Notes under the pieces: model-generated | What the model was told of the DNA's origin: nothing | What the model saw: the letters and a program-made list of their open reading frames with translations, nothing else | Databases searched by the model: none | Program-made: the position numbers and the translations under genes | From: an uncultured Anaerolineae bacterium | Lineage (GTDB): Bacteria; Chloroflexota; Anaerolineae; Aggregatilineales; Phototrophicaceae | Reading direction: 5' to 3' | DNA length: 64,000 nt | NCBI GenBank assembly: GCA_937995825.1 | Contig: CALKJO010000008.1 | Coordinates: 1-64,000 of the forward strand | Shown here: in pieces, positions 10,631 to 18,977 of the stretch | How positions within the stretch are numbered: position 1 is the first letter of the stretch | Layout of the letters: each line of letters opens with the position of its first letter

Positions 10631-10659
10631 CGGAAACGCTACCGAAAACGCTTTCGGTA
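10631..10659. promoter_or_regulatory. Tandem LacI-type operators between lacI and locus A
   Basis: Two overlapping dyads occur. CGGAAACGCTACCG (10631-10644) is an imperfect palindrome and TACCGAAAACGCTTTCGGTA (10640-10659) has perfect 8-bp arms around ACGC. Both fit the LacI-family pattern of a CG-centred palindrome. They lie between the divergent regulator and the binding-protein gene, so one regulator could control both. The same tandem design precedes the locus B regulator at 36253. Confidence 0.75.
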
Positions 10660-10735
10660 TTTCGACTGTAGCGGATTTTCGACCTGTCGTCAACAATTTG
10701 TGTTTATGTTGGCAGTGTGAAAAAAAGGCGCTTTT

Positions 10736-11761
10736 ATGGCACGGAATATTACGATCCAGGACGTCGCCCGGGCGGCTGGGGTGTCTATCACTACCGTTTC
10801 GCGCGCGCTTAATAACAAGCCGGATGTCGCGCCAGCTACGCGCCAGCGCATCCTTGAGGTCATCGAAGAACTGGGCTATGCGCCGCACGCCCAGGCGCAG
10901 AACCTGGTTGCCGGCAAAAGCCACTCGATTGCCGTGCTGTTCCCAGCGGACACAGCCGGCTTCTCGCAGCTCGAGTTCGAGTTCTTCCTGGGTGCCGCCA
11001 ACGTCTTCAGCAAGGCAAACTACCTTTTTAACTTGATTTTCGAGCCTGTCAGCGAACACCAACTGCTCAATCTCTATCGCACCACCCAGATTGATGGCGC
11101 AATTTTGATGGAGATTCACCTGCAGGACTGGCGCGTAGACCTGCTGCGTGAGCATGGCTACCCATTTGTCATGATCGGACACTGCGCGGACAACACCGGT
11201 GTGAGCTATGTTGACCTGGACTTCGACGCCGCTGCTGCGCTGGCTTGCGAGCATCTGCTGAAGCTGGGGCATCGCAGCATTGCTCTGATCAACCTAATTG
11301 GGCAGGTGCGCTCCGAAGGCTACGGACCGTCTACCCGCGTGCTGCAGGGCTACCTCAGGTTCTGCCAAAAGCACCGCTTGCAGCCGATAGCCGCCGACGC
11401 AACCGGGCGCACTGAAGACGTGTACCGCGTGACGAGCGAGCTGCTGGACGCACATCCAGACATTACGGCTTTCATCGCCCATCACGGCTCAGAGGTGGTG
11501 GGGATTACGCGGGCGCTGCTGCAGCGTAACCTCAAGCTGCCGCAGGACGTGTCATTGGTTGGCATCATCTCCGACAAGACCGCCGAGCTGCTCACGCCGC
11601 CGATGACGGCTGTTTCGTTCCCGGCGTTTCAAATGGGTCTGCGCGCTGCGCAAATGCTCATCGCCAAACTACAGGACCCCAATTACAGAGATCAGCAAAT
11701 TCTGCTCAAGCCCCGGCTTGTCGTGCGCGAAAGCAGCGGACCTGCGCCGCAGCGGGCTTAG
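10736..11761 (+). CDS. LacI family transcriptional regulator (locus A)
   Basis: 341 residues. The N-terminal helix-turn-helix reads TIQDVARAAGVSITTVSRAL with hinge helix region HAQAQNLVAGKS; the rest is a periplasmic-binding-like effector domain (FVMIGHCADN, YVDLDFDAAAALA). It should repress the divergent sugar operon through the dyads at 10631-10659, and probably itself. AAAGGCG lies before the ATG. The protein is clearly paralogous to the locus B regulator at 35174: shared stretches include FPADTAGFSQLE versus FPMEHAQFTQLE and the FVMIG.CADN segment. The effector sugar is unknown. Confidence 0.94.
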   Translation: MARNITIQDVARAAGVSITTVSRALNNKPDVAPATRQRILEVIEELGYAPHAQAQNLVAGKSHSIAVLFPADTAGFSQLEFEFFLGAANVFSKANYLFNLIFEPVSEHQLLNLYRTTQIDGAILMEIHLQDWRVDLLREHGYPFVMIGHCADNTGVSYVDLDFDAAAALACEHLLKLGHRSIALINLIGQVRSEGYGPSTRVLQGYLRFCQKHRLQPIAADATGRTEDVYRVTSELLDAHPDITAFIAHHGSEVVGITRALLQRNLKLPQDVSLVGIISDKTAELLTPPMTAVSFPAFQMGLRAAQMLIAKLQDPNYRDQQILLKPRLVVRESSGPAPQRA

Positions 11762-11811
11762 CAGCCGCTGGATTATCCTCGACAGCGTTGAGCGCTGCAC
11801 CTTAGCTGTGT

Positions 11812-11825
11812 AAACGCTCACGTTT
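11812..11825. promoter_or_regulatory. Possible LacI-type half-sites upstream of ugpB
   Basis: AAACG-CTCA-CGTTT is a perfect 5-bp inverted repeat in the 182-bp gap between lacI and ugpB. The core AAACGCT also occurs in the operator at 10631. It might let the same regulator act on ugpB, but the short arms make chance plausible. The rest of the gap is AT-rich near 11860-11900, as expected for a promoter, and AAGGAG lies before the ugpB ATG. Confidence 0.35.
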
Positions 11826-11943
11826 GGCTCGTCTTTTTCAACTGCGCCTCCCTGATCATTATTGTATCTTAATATATGCTTGAATGACCGTTAAATTCGG
11901 CTGATTACAGTTTAAGTCATCGCTCTAGTTCAAGGAGAAGAGT

Positions 11944-13257
11944 ATGTCTGCCAAACATGTACTTGCTAGTGTTGTCAGTGTGCTAGCCTTCCTCATCATC
12001 GGCTTCAGCGTGCCGGCTGCGGCTCAAGACGCGCCTATTCAGATCATCTTCTGGCACGCGATGAGCGGCAGTCGCGGTCAGGTGGTGCAGGAGTTGGTCG
12101 ATCAGTTCAACGCGCAGTACGAAAAGGGTCAGGTCATCGCGGAGTTCAAGGGCAGCTATGCTGAAACGTTGACGGCTGCACTGGCGGGCGTGCGCGCGGG
12201 GAACCCGCCTCACATCGTGCAGGTTTATGAAGTGGGGACGCGCTCCATCCTGGACTCCGGCGCGATCGTGCCTATCATGGAAGTCAGCAATGGGCAGCTC
12301 GATCAAACGAAGTTTGTCGAGCCAATCCTGAATTACTATTCGATCGATGGCGGTTTGCAATGTATGCCTTTTAACAGCTCCACCGCCATGCTGTACTACA
12401 ACAAGGATATTTTCGCAGCAGCCGGGCTTGACCCCGAAACACCTCCCACGACCTACGAAGAACTATATCAGATGGGGCGGCAGATCATCGACTCCGGCGC
12501 TGCGCCCGGAGCCATCTCCTACGGCTGGCCCGCTTGGATTCTCGAGCAGACCTTCGCCATGCACAACCAGCTCCTCGCCAATCAAGACAATGGGCGTTCG
12601 GGTCTGGCAACCGAGGTCTACTTCAACAGCGATTTCGGCGTGGAAGTGCTGCGCGAATGGCAGCGCTGGGCGCAGGACGGCATCCTCGTCTACGGCGGGC
12701 GCGAGTACAGCGCCAACGATCCCTTCCTCGCCGGTCAGTTCGCCATGCTGGTGCAGAGCACGTCCAGCTTGGGCGGCATTCAGAAAAACGCCTCGTTTGA
12801 ACTCGGCACGGCTTTCTTGCCCCGCATTCCTGGATACGAAATGGGCAACAACGTCGTCGGCGGCGGCTGCCTGTGGACGATGGCGGGCTATTCGCGCGAA
12901 GAATACGATGTCATCTGGGATTTCTTCCAATTCCTCTCCGCGACTGAGCAGGATGCGGCGTGGCACAAAGGGACGGGCTATTTCCCTGCCTCGAACGCCA
13001 CGGTAGCCGCGCTCGAGGCTGAAGGCTGGTTTGAACAGAACCCGAACTTCCTGACCGCGTTCCAGCAAATCTTGTCGGGTGAAGATACCATCGCTTCGCG
13101 CGGCGCGCTCCTGGGCGAGTTCGTCACCATCCGTGATATCGTCGGCGCAGCCATCGAAGAAGTGCTCGTGAATGGGCAGGATCCCAAGGCTGCGCTTGAC
13201 AGCGCGACTGCAGAGATCAACCAACTCCTAGCGGATTACGCCGCCCTGAATCAGTAA
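11944..13257 (+). CDS. ugpB: ABC transporter substrate-binding protein, UgpB-like (glycerol-3-phosphate/oligosaccharide)
   Basis: 437 residues. A Sec signal peptide (VVSVLAFLIIGFSVPAAAQ) leads into a type II extracellular binding protein of the UgpB/MalE class: IQIIFWHAMSGSRGQVVQEL, then PFNSSTAMLYYNKDIFAAAG and YFPASN near the end. UgpB-like proteins bind glycerol-3-phosphate or its diesters, but this branch also contains oligosaccharide binders, so the substrate is not settled. AAGGAG lies 6 bases before the ATG. It is followed by a terminator-like hairpin and then two matching permeases. The plus-strand orientation places it after lacI, which may also control it. Confidence 0.92.
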   Translation: MSAKHVLASVVSVLAFLIIGFSVPAAAQDAPIQIIFWHAMSGSRGQVVQELVDQFNAQYEKGQVIAEFKGSYAETLTAALAGVRAGNPPHIVQVYEVGTRSILDSGAIVPIMEVSNGQLDQTKFVEPILNYYSIDGGLQCMPFNSSTAMLYYNKDIFAAAGLDPETPPTTYEELYQMGRQIIDSGAAPGAISYGWPAWILEQTFAMHNQLLANQDNGRSGLATEVYFNSDFGVEVLREWQRWAQDGILVYGGREYSANDPFLAGQFAMLVQSTSSLGGIQKNASFELGTAFLPRIPGYEMGNNVVGGGCLWTMAGYSREEYDVIWDFFQFLSATEQDAAWHKGTGYFPASNATVAALEAEGWFEQNPNFLTAFQQILSGEDTIASRGALLGEFVTIRDIVGAAIEEVLVNGQDPKAALDSATAEINQLLADYAALNQ

Positions 13258-13278
13258 TCGCTGTAGGCGCACCCGATG

Positions 13279-13317
13279 CTGCTTCCTTCGTTCGTCATGA
13301 GCAAGGAAGCAGTTTTC
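13279..13317 (+). terminator. Terminator-like hairpin between ugpB and ugpA
   Basis: CTGCTTCCTT (13279-13288) and AAGGAAGCAG (13303-13312) form a perfect 10-bp stem followed directly by TTTTCT. This is the best intrinsic-terminator match in the window. It sits inside what is otherwise one operon, so it probably attenuates rather than ends transcription, keeping binding protein in excess over the permeases. Confidence 0.78.
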
Positions 13318-13330
13318 TGTCGAGGTTGGT

Positions 13331-14215
13331 ATGCATTCATCCTCTTTTCCCAGCCGCTGGCTGCCCTATCTGCTCATCGCGCCGAGTGCGCTCCTCGTTG
13401 TCATCTTTTTCATCTACCCCGCGCTCCAGAGCCTGTACTTGAGCTTGTACCGTGTCAACCTGGTGAGAGGGCAGTATCTGTACGTCGGGCTGGAAAACTT
13501 CGAGCGGCTGCTCAATTCGCAGGAATACATCAATTCGCTGGTGACGACGGGGACATTCACGCTGTTCGTGGTGGTGGTTGGCTTATCTTTGAGCCTGCTG
13601 CTGGCGCTCGGTGCGAGCCAGCGCCTGCGCGGTTTTAGCATCTATCGGACGCTGTTGATCTGGCCCTTTGCGCTGTCCCCAGCCATTGTTGGAGCCATCT
13701 GGGCGCTCATCACAGACCCGACCATCGGCGTGCTGACGAACGGCTTAAAAAGCATCGGGATCAACTTCAATCGCGTCACCAGCAGCAGCGATGCCTTTCT
13801 GTTCATCTGCATCGCGGCGACCTGGAATATGTTAGGCTATAATGTCATCTTCTTTCTCGCGGGGTTGAAGAATATTCCACCGGAACTCTTGGAAGCCGCT
13901 TCGCTCGATGGGGCGAATGTCTGGGTGCGCTTCTGGAAAATTGTCTTCCCGCTGCTCTCCCCAACTACGTTTTTTTTGCTCATCATGAATACGCTCTATG
14001 CATGTTTTGAAGTGTTCGGTTTGATCGATGTCACCACCCAGGGCGGTCCGGGGCGAGCTACGAATATGCTGATCTACAAGCTGTACAATGATGGGTTCAA
14101 GAACATTAACTTGATCGGCTCCGCCTCTGCGCAGTCTATCCTACTGCTCATCATGGTGACCACGTTGACTCTCTTACAATTCCGGTTTGCTGGGCGAAGG
14201 GCATTCTACCGATGA
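13331..14215 (+). CDS. ugpA: ABC transporter permease, UgpA-like (MalF family)
   Basis: 294 residues, polytopic, with the MalF-type EAA loop EAASLDGANVWVRFWKIVFP about 80-90 residues from the end that docks to the ATPase, and the conserved TQGGPGRATNM segment. It forms a heterodimer channel with the UgpE-like partner. GAGG precedes the ATG by 5 bases. Its stop overlaps the next start as ATGA. No ATPase gene follows, so a shared UgpC/MsmK-type ATPase encoded elsewhere must energise it. Confidence 0.93.
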   Translation: MHSSSFPSRWLPYLLIAPSALLVVIFFIYPALQSLYLSLYRVNLVRGQYLYVGLENFERLLNSQEYINSLVTTGTFTLFVVVVGLSLSLLLALGASQRLRGFSIYRTLLIWPFALSPAIVGAIWALITDPTIGVLTNGLKSIGINFNRVTSSSDAFLFICIAATWNMLGYNVIFFLAGLKNIPPELLEAASLDGANVWVRFWKIVFPLLSPTTFFLLIMNTLYACFEVFGLIDVTTQGGPGRATNMLIYKLYNDGFKNINLIGSASAQSILLLIMVTTLTLLQFRFAGRRAFYR

Positions 14216-15090
14216 GGGCATGGGCGCTCCGAACATCGACTGCTCAATTTGACAGCCAAGCCCAGGCGATCAAACGAAAAGTGGTGTATCCGGTGGTGAT
14301 GCACGCTTTGATGATCCTCGGCGTGCTTTTGGTCATCTTCCCGCTGGCATACGCCATTATCCTAAGCACACAAGCCCCAAGTGAGTATTATCAGATCGGC
14401 AATCTGCTGCCTGGCAGTCATGTGATCAACAATTACACCACCGCTTGGACGCGCGCAAACCTGGGTCAACTGATGATCAACACCTTCATCGTCGCCTTGA
14501 TCGTGCCTATCGGCAAGATCGCGCTGAGCATCAGCGCGGCTTTTGCTCTCGTTTATTTCAGGGTGCGCGGCGCGCCGATCATCCTGGCGATCCTCTTCCT
14601 CACCCACCTGCTGCCGCTGCCCGTGCGGATCGTGCCTACGTATGAACTGCTCACACAAATACAGTGGGTGAACACCTTTCAAGGGCTGACTGTCCCGTTC
14701 CTCGCCAGCGCAACGGGCGTGCTCTTGTTTCGGCAGTTTTTCCGCACCCTCTCCCTGGATTTGGTCGATGCTGCTCGGGTTGACGGCGCTGGACCCTTCC
14801 AATTCTTGTTCCGCATCTTGATCCCCGTCTCGCGCACGAACATTGGGGCATTGTTCCTGATCGAGTTCATTTACATGTGGAACCAGTATTTATGGCCGCT
14901 GCTGGTGGCGAATTCGATTGAAACCCGCCAGGTGCAGATCGGCATCAAACAGCTCGTCGCAACGGACTCCGTCATCGAGTGGGGAGTGCTGATGGCAGGG
15001 ACGGGAATGATCATCATCCCCCCCCTGCTGCTGCTGCTCTTGCTGCAAGGGACATTGATGAACGGGCTGACCTCCAAAGAGGATATATAA
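14212..15090 (+). CDS. ugpE: ABC transporter permease, UgpE-like (MalG family)
   Basis: 292 residues with a basic N-terminus, multiple membrane segments (LMILGVLLVIFPLAYAII first) and the EAA loop DAARVDGAGPFQFLFRILIP, typical of MalG-type permeases. Partner of the UgpA-like protein, with an ATGA overlap. The C-terminus GTLMNGLTSKEDI resembles the family's QRYFVxGLTAGAVKG ending in position. It is the last identifiable gene of this operon; there is no ATPase. Confidence 0.93.
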   Translation: MRAWALRTSTAQFDSQAQAIKRKVVYPVVMHALMILGVLLVIFPLAYAIILSTQAPSEYYQIGNLLPGSHVINNYTTAWTRANLGQLMINTFIVALIVPIGKIALSISAAFALVYFRVRGAPIILAILFLTHLLPLPVRIVPTYELLTQIQWVNTFQGLTVPFLASATGVLLFRQFFRTLSLDLVDAARVDGAGPFQFLFRILIPVSRTNIGALFLIEFIYMWNQYLWPLLVANSIETRQVQIGIKQLVATDSVIEWGVLMAGTGMIIIPPLLLLLLLQGTLMNGLTSKEDI

Positions 15091-15384
15091 GCAAAAGCCT
15101 GTTCACCGTTCAGCGCGGCACAAACAGTGGTCGCAAAATCTCACCTACTGAGGTGATTCTCCTCCATAAGCTGGACGCGGAGAAGAGCGCGCCCTACCAA
15201 TTCGCCAATCCGATCAGCAAGATCGCCAGCCAGTCCGCTGCCGTCATCTATCAGCTTTTGAAGCGGCTGCCCTGAACACTTCACCCCCTAAAAATTGGGG
15301 CGAACATTTGTACCTATGCAAATCGAAAAGCCGTGTTATAGTGTAAACAGATGCAGATGGTCATTCGTCCACACGAGGTCATAC
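15091..15384. other. Gap between ugpE and the esterase
   Basis: No recognisable gene. A plus-strand frame out of phase with ugpE stays open to 15275 (ending in ASQSAAVIYQLLKRLP) but begins inside ugpE and resembles nothing I know; it could be a decayed gene end. A small stem (TCACCT/AGGTGA near 15150) and CCCC-TAAAAATT-GGGG near 15286-15300 are present, the latter possibly the end of one unit and start of another. GAGG lies before the esterase ATG. Confidence 0.4.
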
Positions 15385-16347
15385 ATGTACAAGACGGGCA
15401 TTTACATCTTCAGCGCGCTGGCGCTGTGGGGGATGGCGATGGGTTTCGCGTTTGGGTTTTCAGGGCAGGAAGTCAGCGCCCAGCCGGCAGGCTGTTACGC
15501 CGACGCCGCTTACAAAGTCGGATTGGATGACGGCGTCGTCATGTTCGACGGACGCCGCCGCACATACCGCGTCTACGTGCCAGAGAGCTACGATCCAGCT
15601 CAGCCGACGCCGCTGGTGCTGAGTCTGCACGGCTTCGCATCGAACGCCGGTCAGCAGATGGAATTCAGCCAGTGGAATCGGGTTGCAGATGAACACAATT
15701 TCATCGTCGTCTATCCGCAGGGCGCAGGCACGCCGCCGCGATGGAACAGCGGGCGCATCGGCGGGCAATTGGCGGACTTCATCCAGCCGACTGATGATGT
15801 CGCGTTCATCCGCGCGCTGCTCAATCATCTGAATGAGACGCTCTGCATCGATCCGGCGCGGGTCTATGCCAATGGGCTGTCCAATGGCGCGGGCATGAGC
15901 AGCCGTTTGGCGTGCGAGCTGGCGGATCGGATCGCCGCAATTGGCGGCGTCGCGGGCGCGTATACCCCCCCGGACACGTGCGAGCCATTGCGCGCCGTCC
16001 CCGTGATCGCCTTCCACGGACTGGACGATCCGATCTCGCCCTACGACGGCAGCGAAGCCGGACGCGACATCGCGCTGCTCCCGATTGAAGCATGGGCGGG
16101 CGAATGGGCGGCGCGCAATGGCTGCGATAGTGAGCCGCTGATCGAAGCCGTGACCGAAACCATCACCCGCCGAACGTTCAGCGGCTGCGACTCCGGCGCG
16201 GAGGTGATCCTCTATTCGATTGCCGGCGGCGGACACACCTGGCCCGGCGGCGGCGTGCAGCCGGTCTTCATCTCCGGCGTGGTCAACCGCGAGATCAACG
16301 CCAGCGCCATCATGTGGGATTTCTTCGCCGCGCACCCGCTGCGCTGA
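15385..16347 (+). CDS. Secreted PHB depolymerase/feruloyl-esterase-like hydrolase
   Basis: 320 residues of the LpqC/esterase-PHB family. A signal peptide ends near residue 33 (VSA-QPA). The alpha/beta-hydrolase triad is visible: nucleophile Ser166 in GLSNG, Asp214 or Asp215 in HGLDDPISPY, and His284 in GGGHTWPGG. The oxyanion segment SLHGFASNAGQ is at about 80-90. The start ATG at 15385 has GAGG upstream; the longer frame from 15295 adds residues with no signal-like character. It should hydrolyse ester bonds outside the membrane, on plant-wall esters or polyhydroxyalkanoate; the family does not tell which. It ends directly against the convergent nagZ gene. Confidence 0.85.
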   Translation: MYKTGIYIFSALALWGMAMGFAFGFSGQEVSAQPAGCYADAAYKVGLDDGVVMFDGRRRTYRVYVPESYDPAQPTPLVLSLHGFASNAGQQMEFSQWNRVADEHNFIVVYPQGAGTPPRWNSGRIGGQLADFIQPTDDVAFIRALLNHLNETLCIDPARVYANGLSNGAGMSSRLACELADRIAAIGGVAGAYTPPDTCEPLRAVPVIAFHGLDDPISPYDGSEAGRDIALLPIEAWAGEWAARNGCDSEPLIEAVTETITRRTFSGCDSGAEVILYSIAGGGHTWPGGGVQPVFISGVVNREINASAIMWDFFAAHPLR

Positions 16348-18027
16348 CTAATTGGTGTCGCGGCTGCCCGCCGGAATTTCATCGAGCGCGACAGCAAGCT
16401 GACCTAATCCGGGCTGCGCGCCAAACAGAATCGCGCACGCCGCCGGAATCGCTTCGCGGGCGAGGCTGTAAGTGGCGATATACGCCGACACTTGCGGATA
16501 CGTCAGCCGATCATACGGCGACCAGAGCGCCACCGCGACCGTCTTTTCCGGCGGCAGCGCCCCGACCAGCATCTGCTGGCGGACATTGGTGATCGCGTTC
16601 TGCGTCCAGACGATCACTGTGTCCGACCAGCGCCCGACTTCAGCAGCGCGCGCGATCTCGTCGTCGGCGGGCGACTCGGAGACGACCACCAGCCGCATGT
16701 CCGGGCGGTAGGGCAGGCATTCATGCTGAATCTGATAGCGAATGCCGAGAAAGACCATCCCAACGCGCTCTGTCTCAGGTGTGATCGGCACGCGCTGATT
16801 GCGATCATACGCAACCGTCACACCGTTGATGAACAGATCGTTGAGCAGCGCCGTCCCGTTCGCCGCCTCCACCCGCGCCTGCGCCGCCGCCGGATCGAGC
16901 GGCTGCCAGTCGAGCAGTCCGAAGCGCTGTTTGGCGGTCAGGATGCGGCGCGCCGACTCGGCGATGCGCGCTTCGGAAATCTCGCCCGCGCGCACCGCCG
17001 CCAGCACATACTCGAGCGCCGCCTCAGCGACACGCACATCGACGCTCGGACCCATCGCCAGCAGATCGACACCGGCATTGATCGCCATGACCGCCGCCTG
17101 ATTGAACAGGAATTCCAGATCGACCGCGTTCATGTCGAGCGCGTCGGTCATGATGATGCCGTTGAAGCCAAGTTCCTCGCGCAGCAGCCGAGTCACCACA
17201 TTATAGGACAGTGACGCGGGAAGTCGTGCGCTGTCGTAGGCGGTATACCAAATATGGTTGACCATGATCGCGCCAACGCCCGCGTCAATCGCAGCGCGAA
17301 ACGGGATAAGCTCGCGCGTTTCCAGAGTCGCGCGCGGAATTTCGAGCCGTTCGAGGACGGCGTGCGAGTCGTCGCGGCTCGCGCCATGACCAGGGAAGTG
17401 CTTAGCAGTGGCGATCACGCTGAAGCTTCCAGGCGTAAATGCCTGCGTGCCGCGCACGACGGCGGCGATGATCGGCGCGGCGACCTGCGGATCGCTGCTG
17501 AACGGACGGCGGGCAATGATCGGGTTGAGGCGGTTGGTCTCCAGATCAGCCACCGGCGCGAGATTCATATTGATGCCGACGGCGCGCAGCTCACTTGCAA
17601 TGGTCGACCCGAAGCGCCCTGCCCAGGTTTCGCCAGCGGCGGTGACCAGCCAAGGAGTCGGAAAGAACGTGAAACCCTCAGTCAGCCGCTGCACGACTCC
17701 GCCCTCCTGATCGATGGCGATCAGCAGCGGGACGCCGCCCGCGCCAGTGATCGTCTCCTGATAGGCGTTGGTCAGGCGAGTCACGGCGGCGGGCGTGCCG
17801 GTATTGGACGTGAACAGCACAACCGCGCCGGGCTGCCGGCGGCGCAGGAAGTCCGCGCCGACATCGGTCAGGACGCTCCCGTGCAGCGTCACCATGAACA
17901 TCTGCGCGGCGCGCTGTTCCAGCGTCATCGCATTCAGGATGGCGTCAACGCGGGACTGCGCGCGAACGCCGCCGGACACAGTCAGCACCAGTCCGGCGAG
18001 CAGCAGCACTTCAAGACGCTTGATCAT
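16348..18027 (-). CDS. GH3 beta-N-acetylhexosaminidase-like protein (NagZ family), exported
   Basis: 559 residues. A signal peptide (VLLLAGLVLTVSGGVRAQ) precedes a GH3 barrel. AIDQEGG is at 104-110, KHFPGHG at 209-215 and ASRDDSH just after, which holds the NagZ catalytic Asp-His dyad, with nucleophile Asp295 in IMTDALDM. Those motifs define the hexosaminidase branch of GH3 rather than beta-glucosidases. About 200 residues follow the barrel, unlike the short NagZ of Gram-negatives. It likely trims wall-derived or other N-acetylglucosaminides outside the membrane. Its start overlaps the stop of the response regulator by ATGA, so the two are co-transcribed. Confidence 0.9.
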   Translation of the reverse strand: MIKRLEVLLLAGLVLTVSGGVRAQSRVDAILNAMTLEQRAAQMFMVTLHGSVLTDVGADFLRRRQPGAVVLFTSNTGTPAAVTRLTNAYQETITGAGGVPLLIAIDQEGGVVQRLTEGFTFFPTPWLVTAAGETWAGRFGSTIASELRAVGINMNLAPVADLETNRLNPIIARRPFSSDPQVAAPIIAAVVRGTQAFTPGSFSVIATAKHFPGHGASRDDSHAVLERLEIPRATLETRELIPFRAAIDAGVGAIMVNHIWYTAYDSARLPASLSYNVVTRLLREELGFNGIIMTDALDMNAVDLEFLFNQAAVMAINAGVDLLAMGPSVDVRVAEAALEYVLAAVRAGEISEARIAESARRILTAKQRFGLLDWQPLDPAAAQARVEAANGTALLNDLFINGVTVAYDRNQRVPITPETERVGMVFLGIRYQIQHECLPYRPDMRLVVVSESPADDEIARAAEVGRWSDTVIVWTQNAITNVRQQMLVGALPPEKTVAVALWSPYDRLTYPQVSAYIATYSLAREAIPAACAILFGAQPGLGQLAVALDEIPAGSRDTN

Positions 18028-18887
18028 TCGTCGACCGTCTCGCTTAAGCGGTAGCCGATGCCGCGCACATTGACAATGATGTCGGCATCCTGCCCCGCGT
18101 CCTTGAGCTTGCGGCGAAGATTGCTGACATGCGGGCGGATGACCTCACGGGCTTCCGCTTCGTCAACGGCATAGCCGCGCACTTCATGAACTAGTTCATG
18201 GCATGGTACAACACGACTGCGATTGGCGGCAAGGTAGAGCAGCAGATCAAATTCAGTCGGGGTCAGATCGATCAGGTGATTGCCGACCTCGATCTGATAG
18301 CGCCCAGGATGGATCACCAGCGGTCCAAGGATCATGATGTTGCTCGTAGTGACTTCCCCAACAAACGCCGATGGTGTGAAGGCGGCATTGACCGTCACCG
18401 CTTCATGATCGCTGCCTCCGGATTCGGGTTCTTCCTCAGGCGCGCGGCTGAGTTCATGAACGCTGTTGCGGATGGCATCCAGCAAAGCGCGGCGGCGCTT
18501 GAGCGCCTGGGCGCGTTCCACCCCGCGTGCGACGCTTGCCCGAATGTCCTGGCTGGAACTGGGCTTGATCAGATAGTCATGCGCACCCAGCCGCAGCGCC
18601 TCAACCGCTGTGCCAAGATTGGGATACGCTGTCATCAGGATCACCACTGTGTCGGAATTGGCCTCCTTGATCCGACGGACAAGCTCAACGCCATCAATGC
18701 CAGGCATCCGAATGTCGGTCAGGACGACGTCGAACCAGCTTCCCTTGAGGACTTCGAGCGCCTCTTCGCCGCTGGCGGCTTCGCGGACAGTGTAGCCGAT
18801 GCGCTGAAGCGTTTTGCTGACCGAATAGCGAATTGCCGCTTCATCATCGACTATCAATATATTAGCGCTTATGCTTTCTGCGACCAT
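18024..18887 (-). CDS. Response regulator, receiver plus OmpR-type winged helix
   Basis: 287 residues. Receiver domain at the start: acidic pair DDE near 14-16, phospho-acceptor Asp58 in LTDIRMPG, and Lys in LIKPSSS. A linker of about 60 residues with a basic alanine-rich helix then leads to a C-terminal winged helix (LTPTEFDLLLYLAANR, VRPHVSNLRRKL-like segment, VRGIGYRL). It should bind DNA when phosphorylated. No histidine kinase lies next to it, so it is an orphan here. ATG at 18887 was preferred over a TTG at 18902. It is coupled to nagZ by ATGA, which suggests sensing of cell-wall state. Confidence 0.92.
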   Translation of the reverse strand: MVAESISANILIVDDEAAIRYSVSKTLQRIGYTVREAASGEEALEVLKGSWFDVVLTDIRMPGIDGVELVRRIKEANSDTVVILMTAYPNLGTAVEALRLGAHDYLIKPSSSQDIRASVARGVERAQALKRRRALLDAIRNSVHELSRAPEEEPESGGSDHEAVTVNAAFTPSAFVGEVTTSNIMILGPLVIHPGRYQIEVGNHLIDLTPTEFDLLLYLAANRSRVVPCHELVHEVRGYAVDEAEAREVIRPHVSNLRRKLKDAGQDADIIVNVRGIGYRLSETVDE

Positions 18888-18977
18888 TGAATTCGTATCC
18901 AAAACTGTAAGTTTCTTTCATTTTGCCTTAATGATACGCACGTGCCGTGATTTTGCAAACGCTTTTCTTAAGATCGG

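Noticed and set aside
10496-11272. Upstream extension of the locus A binding protein
   Set aside because: The open frame continues antisense through lacI and the operator. The signal peptide and ribosome binding site fix the start at 10495.
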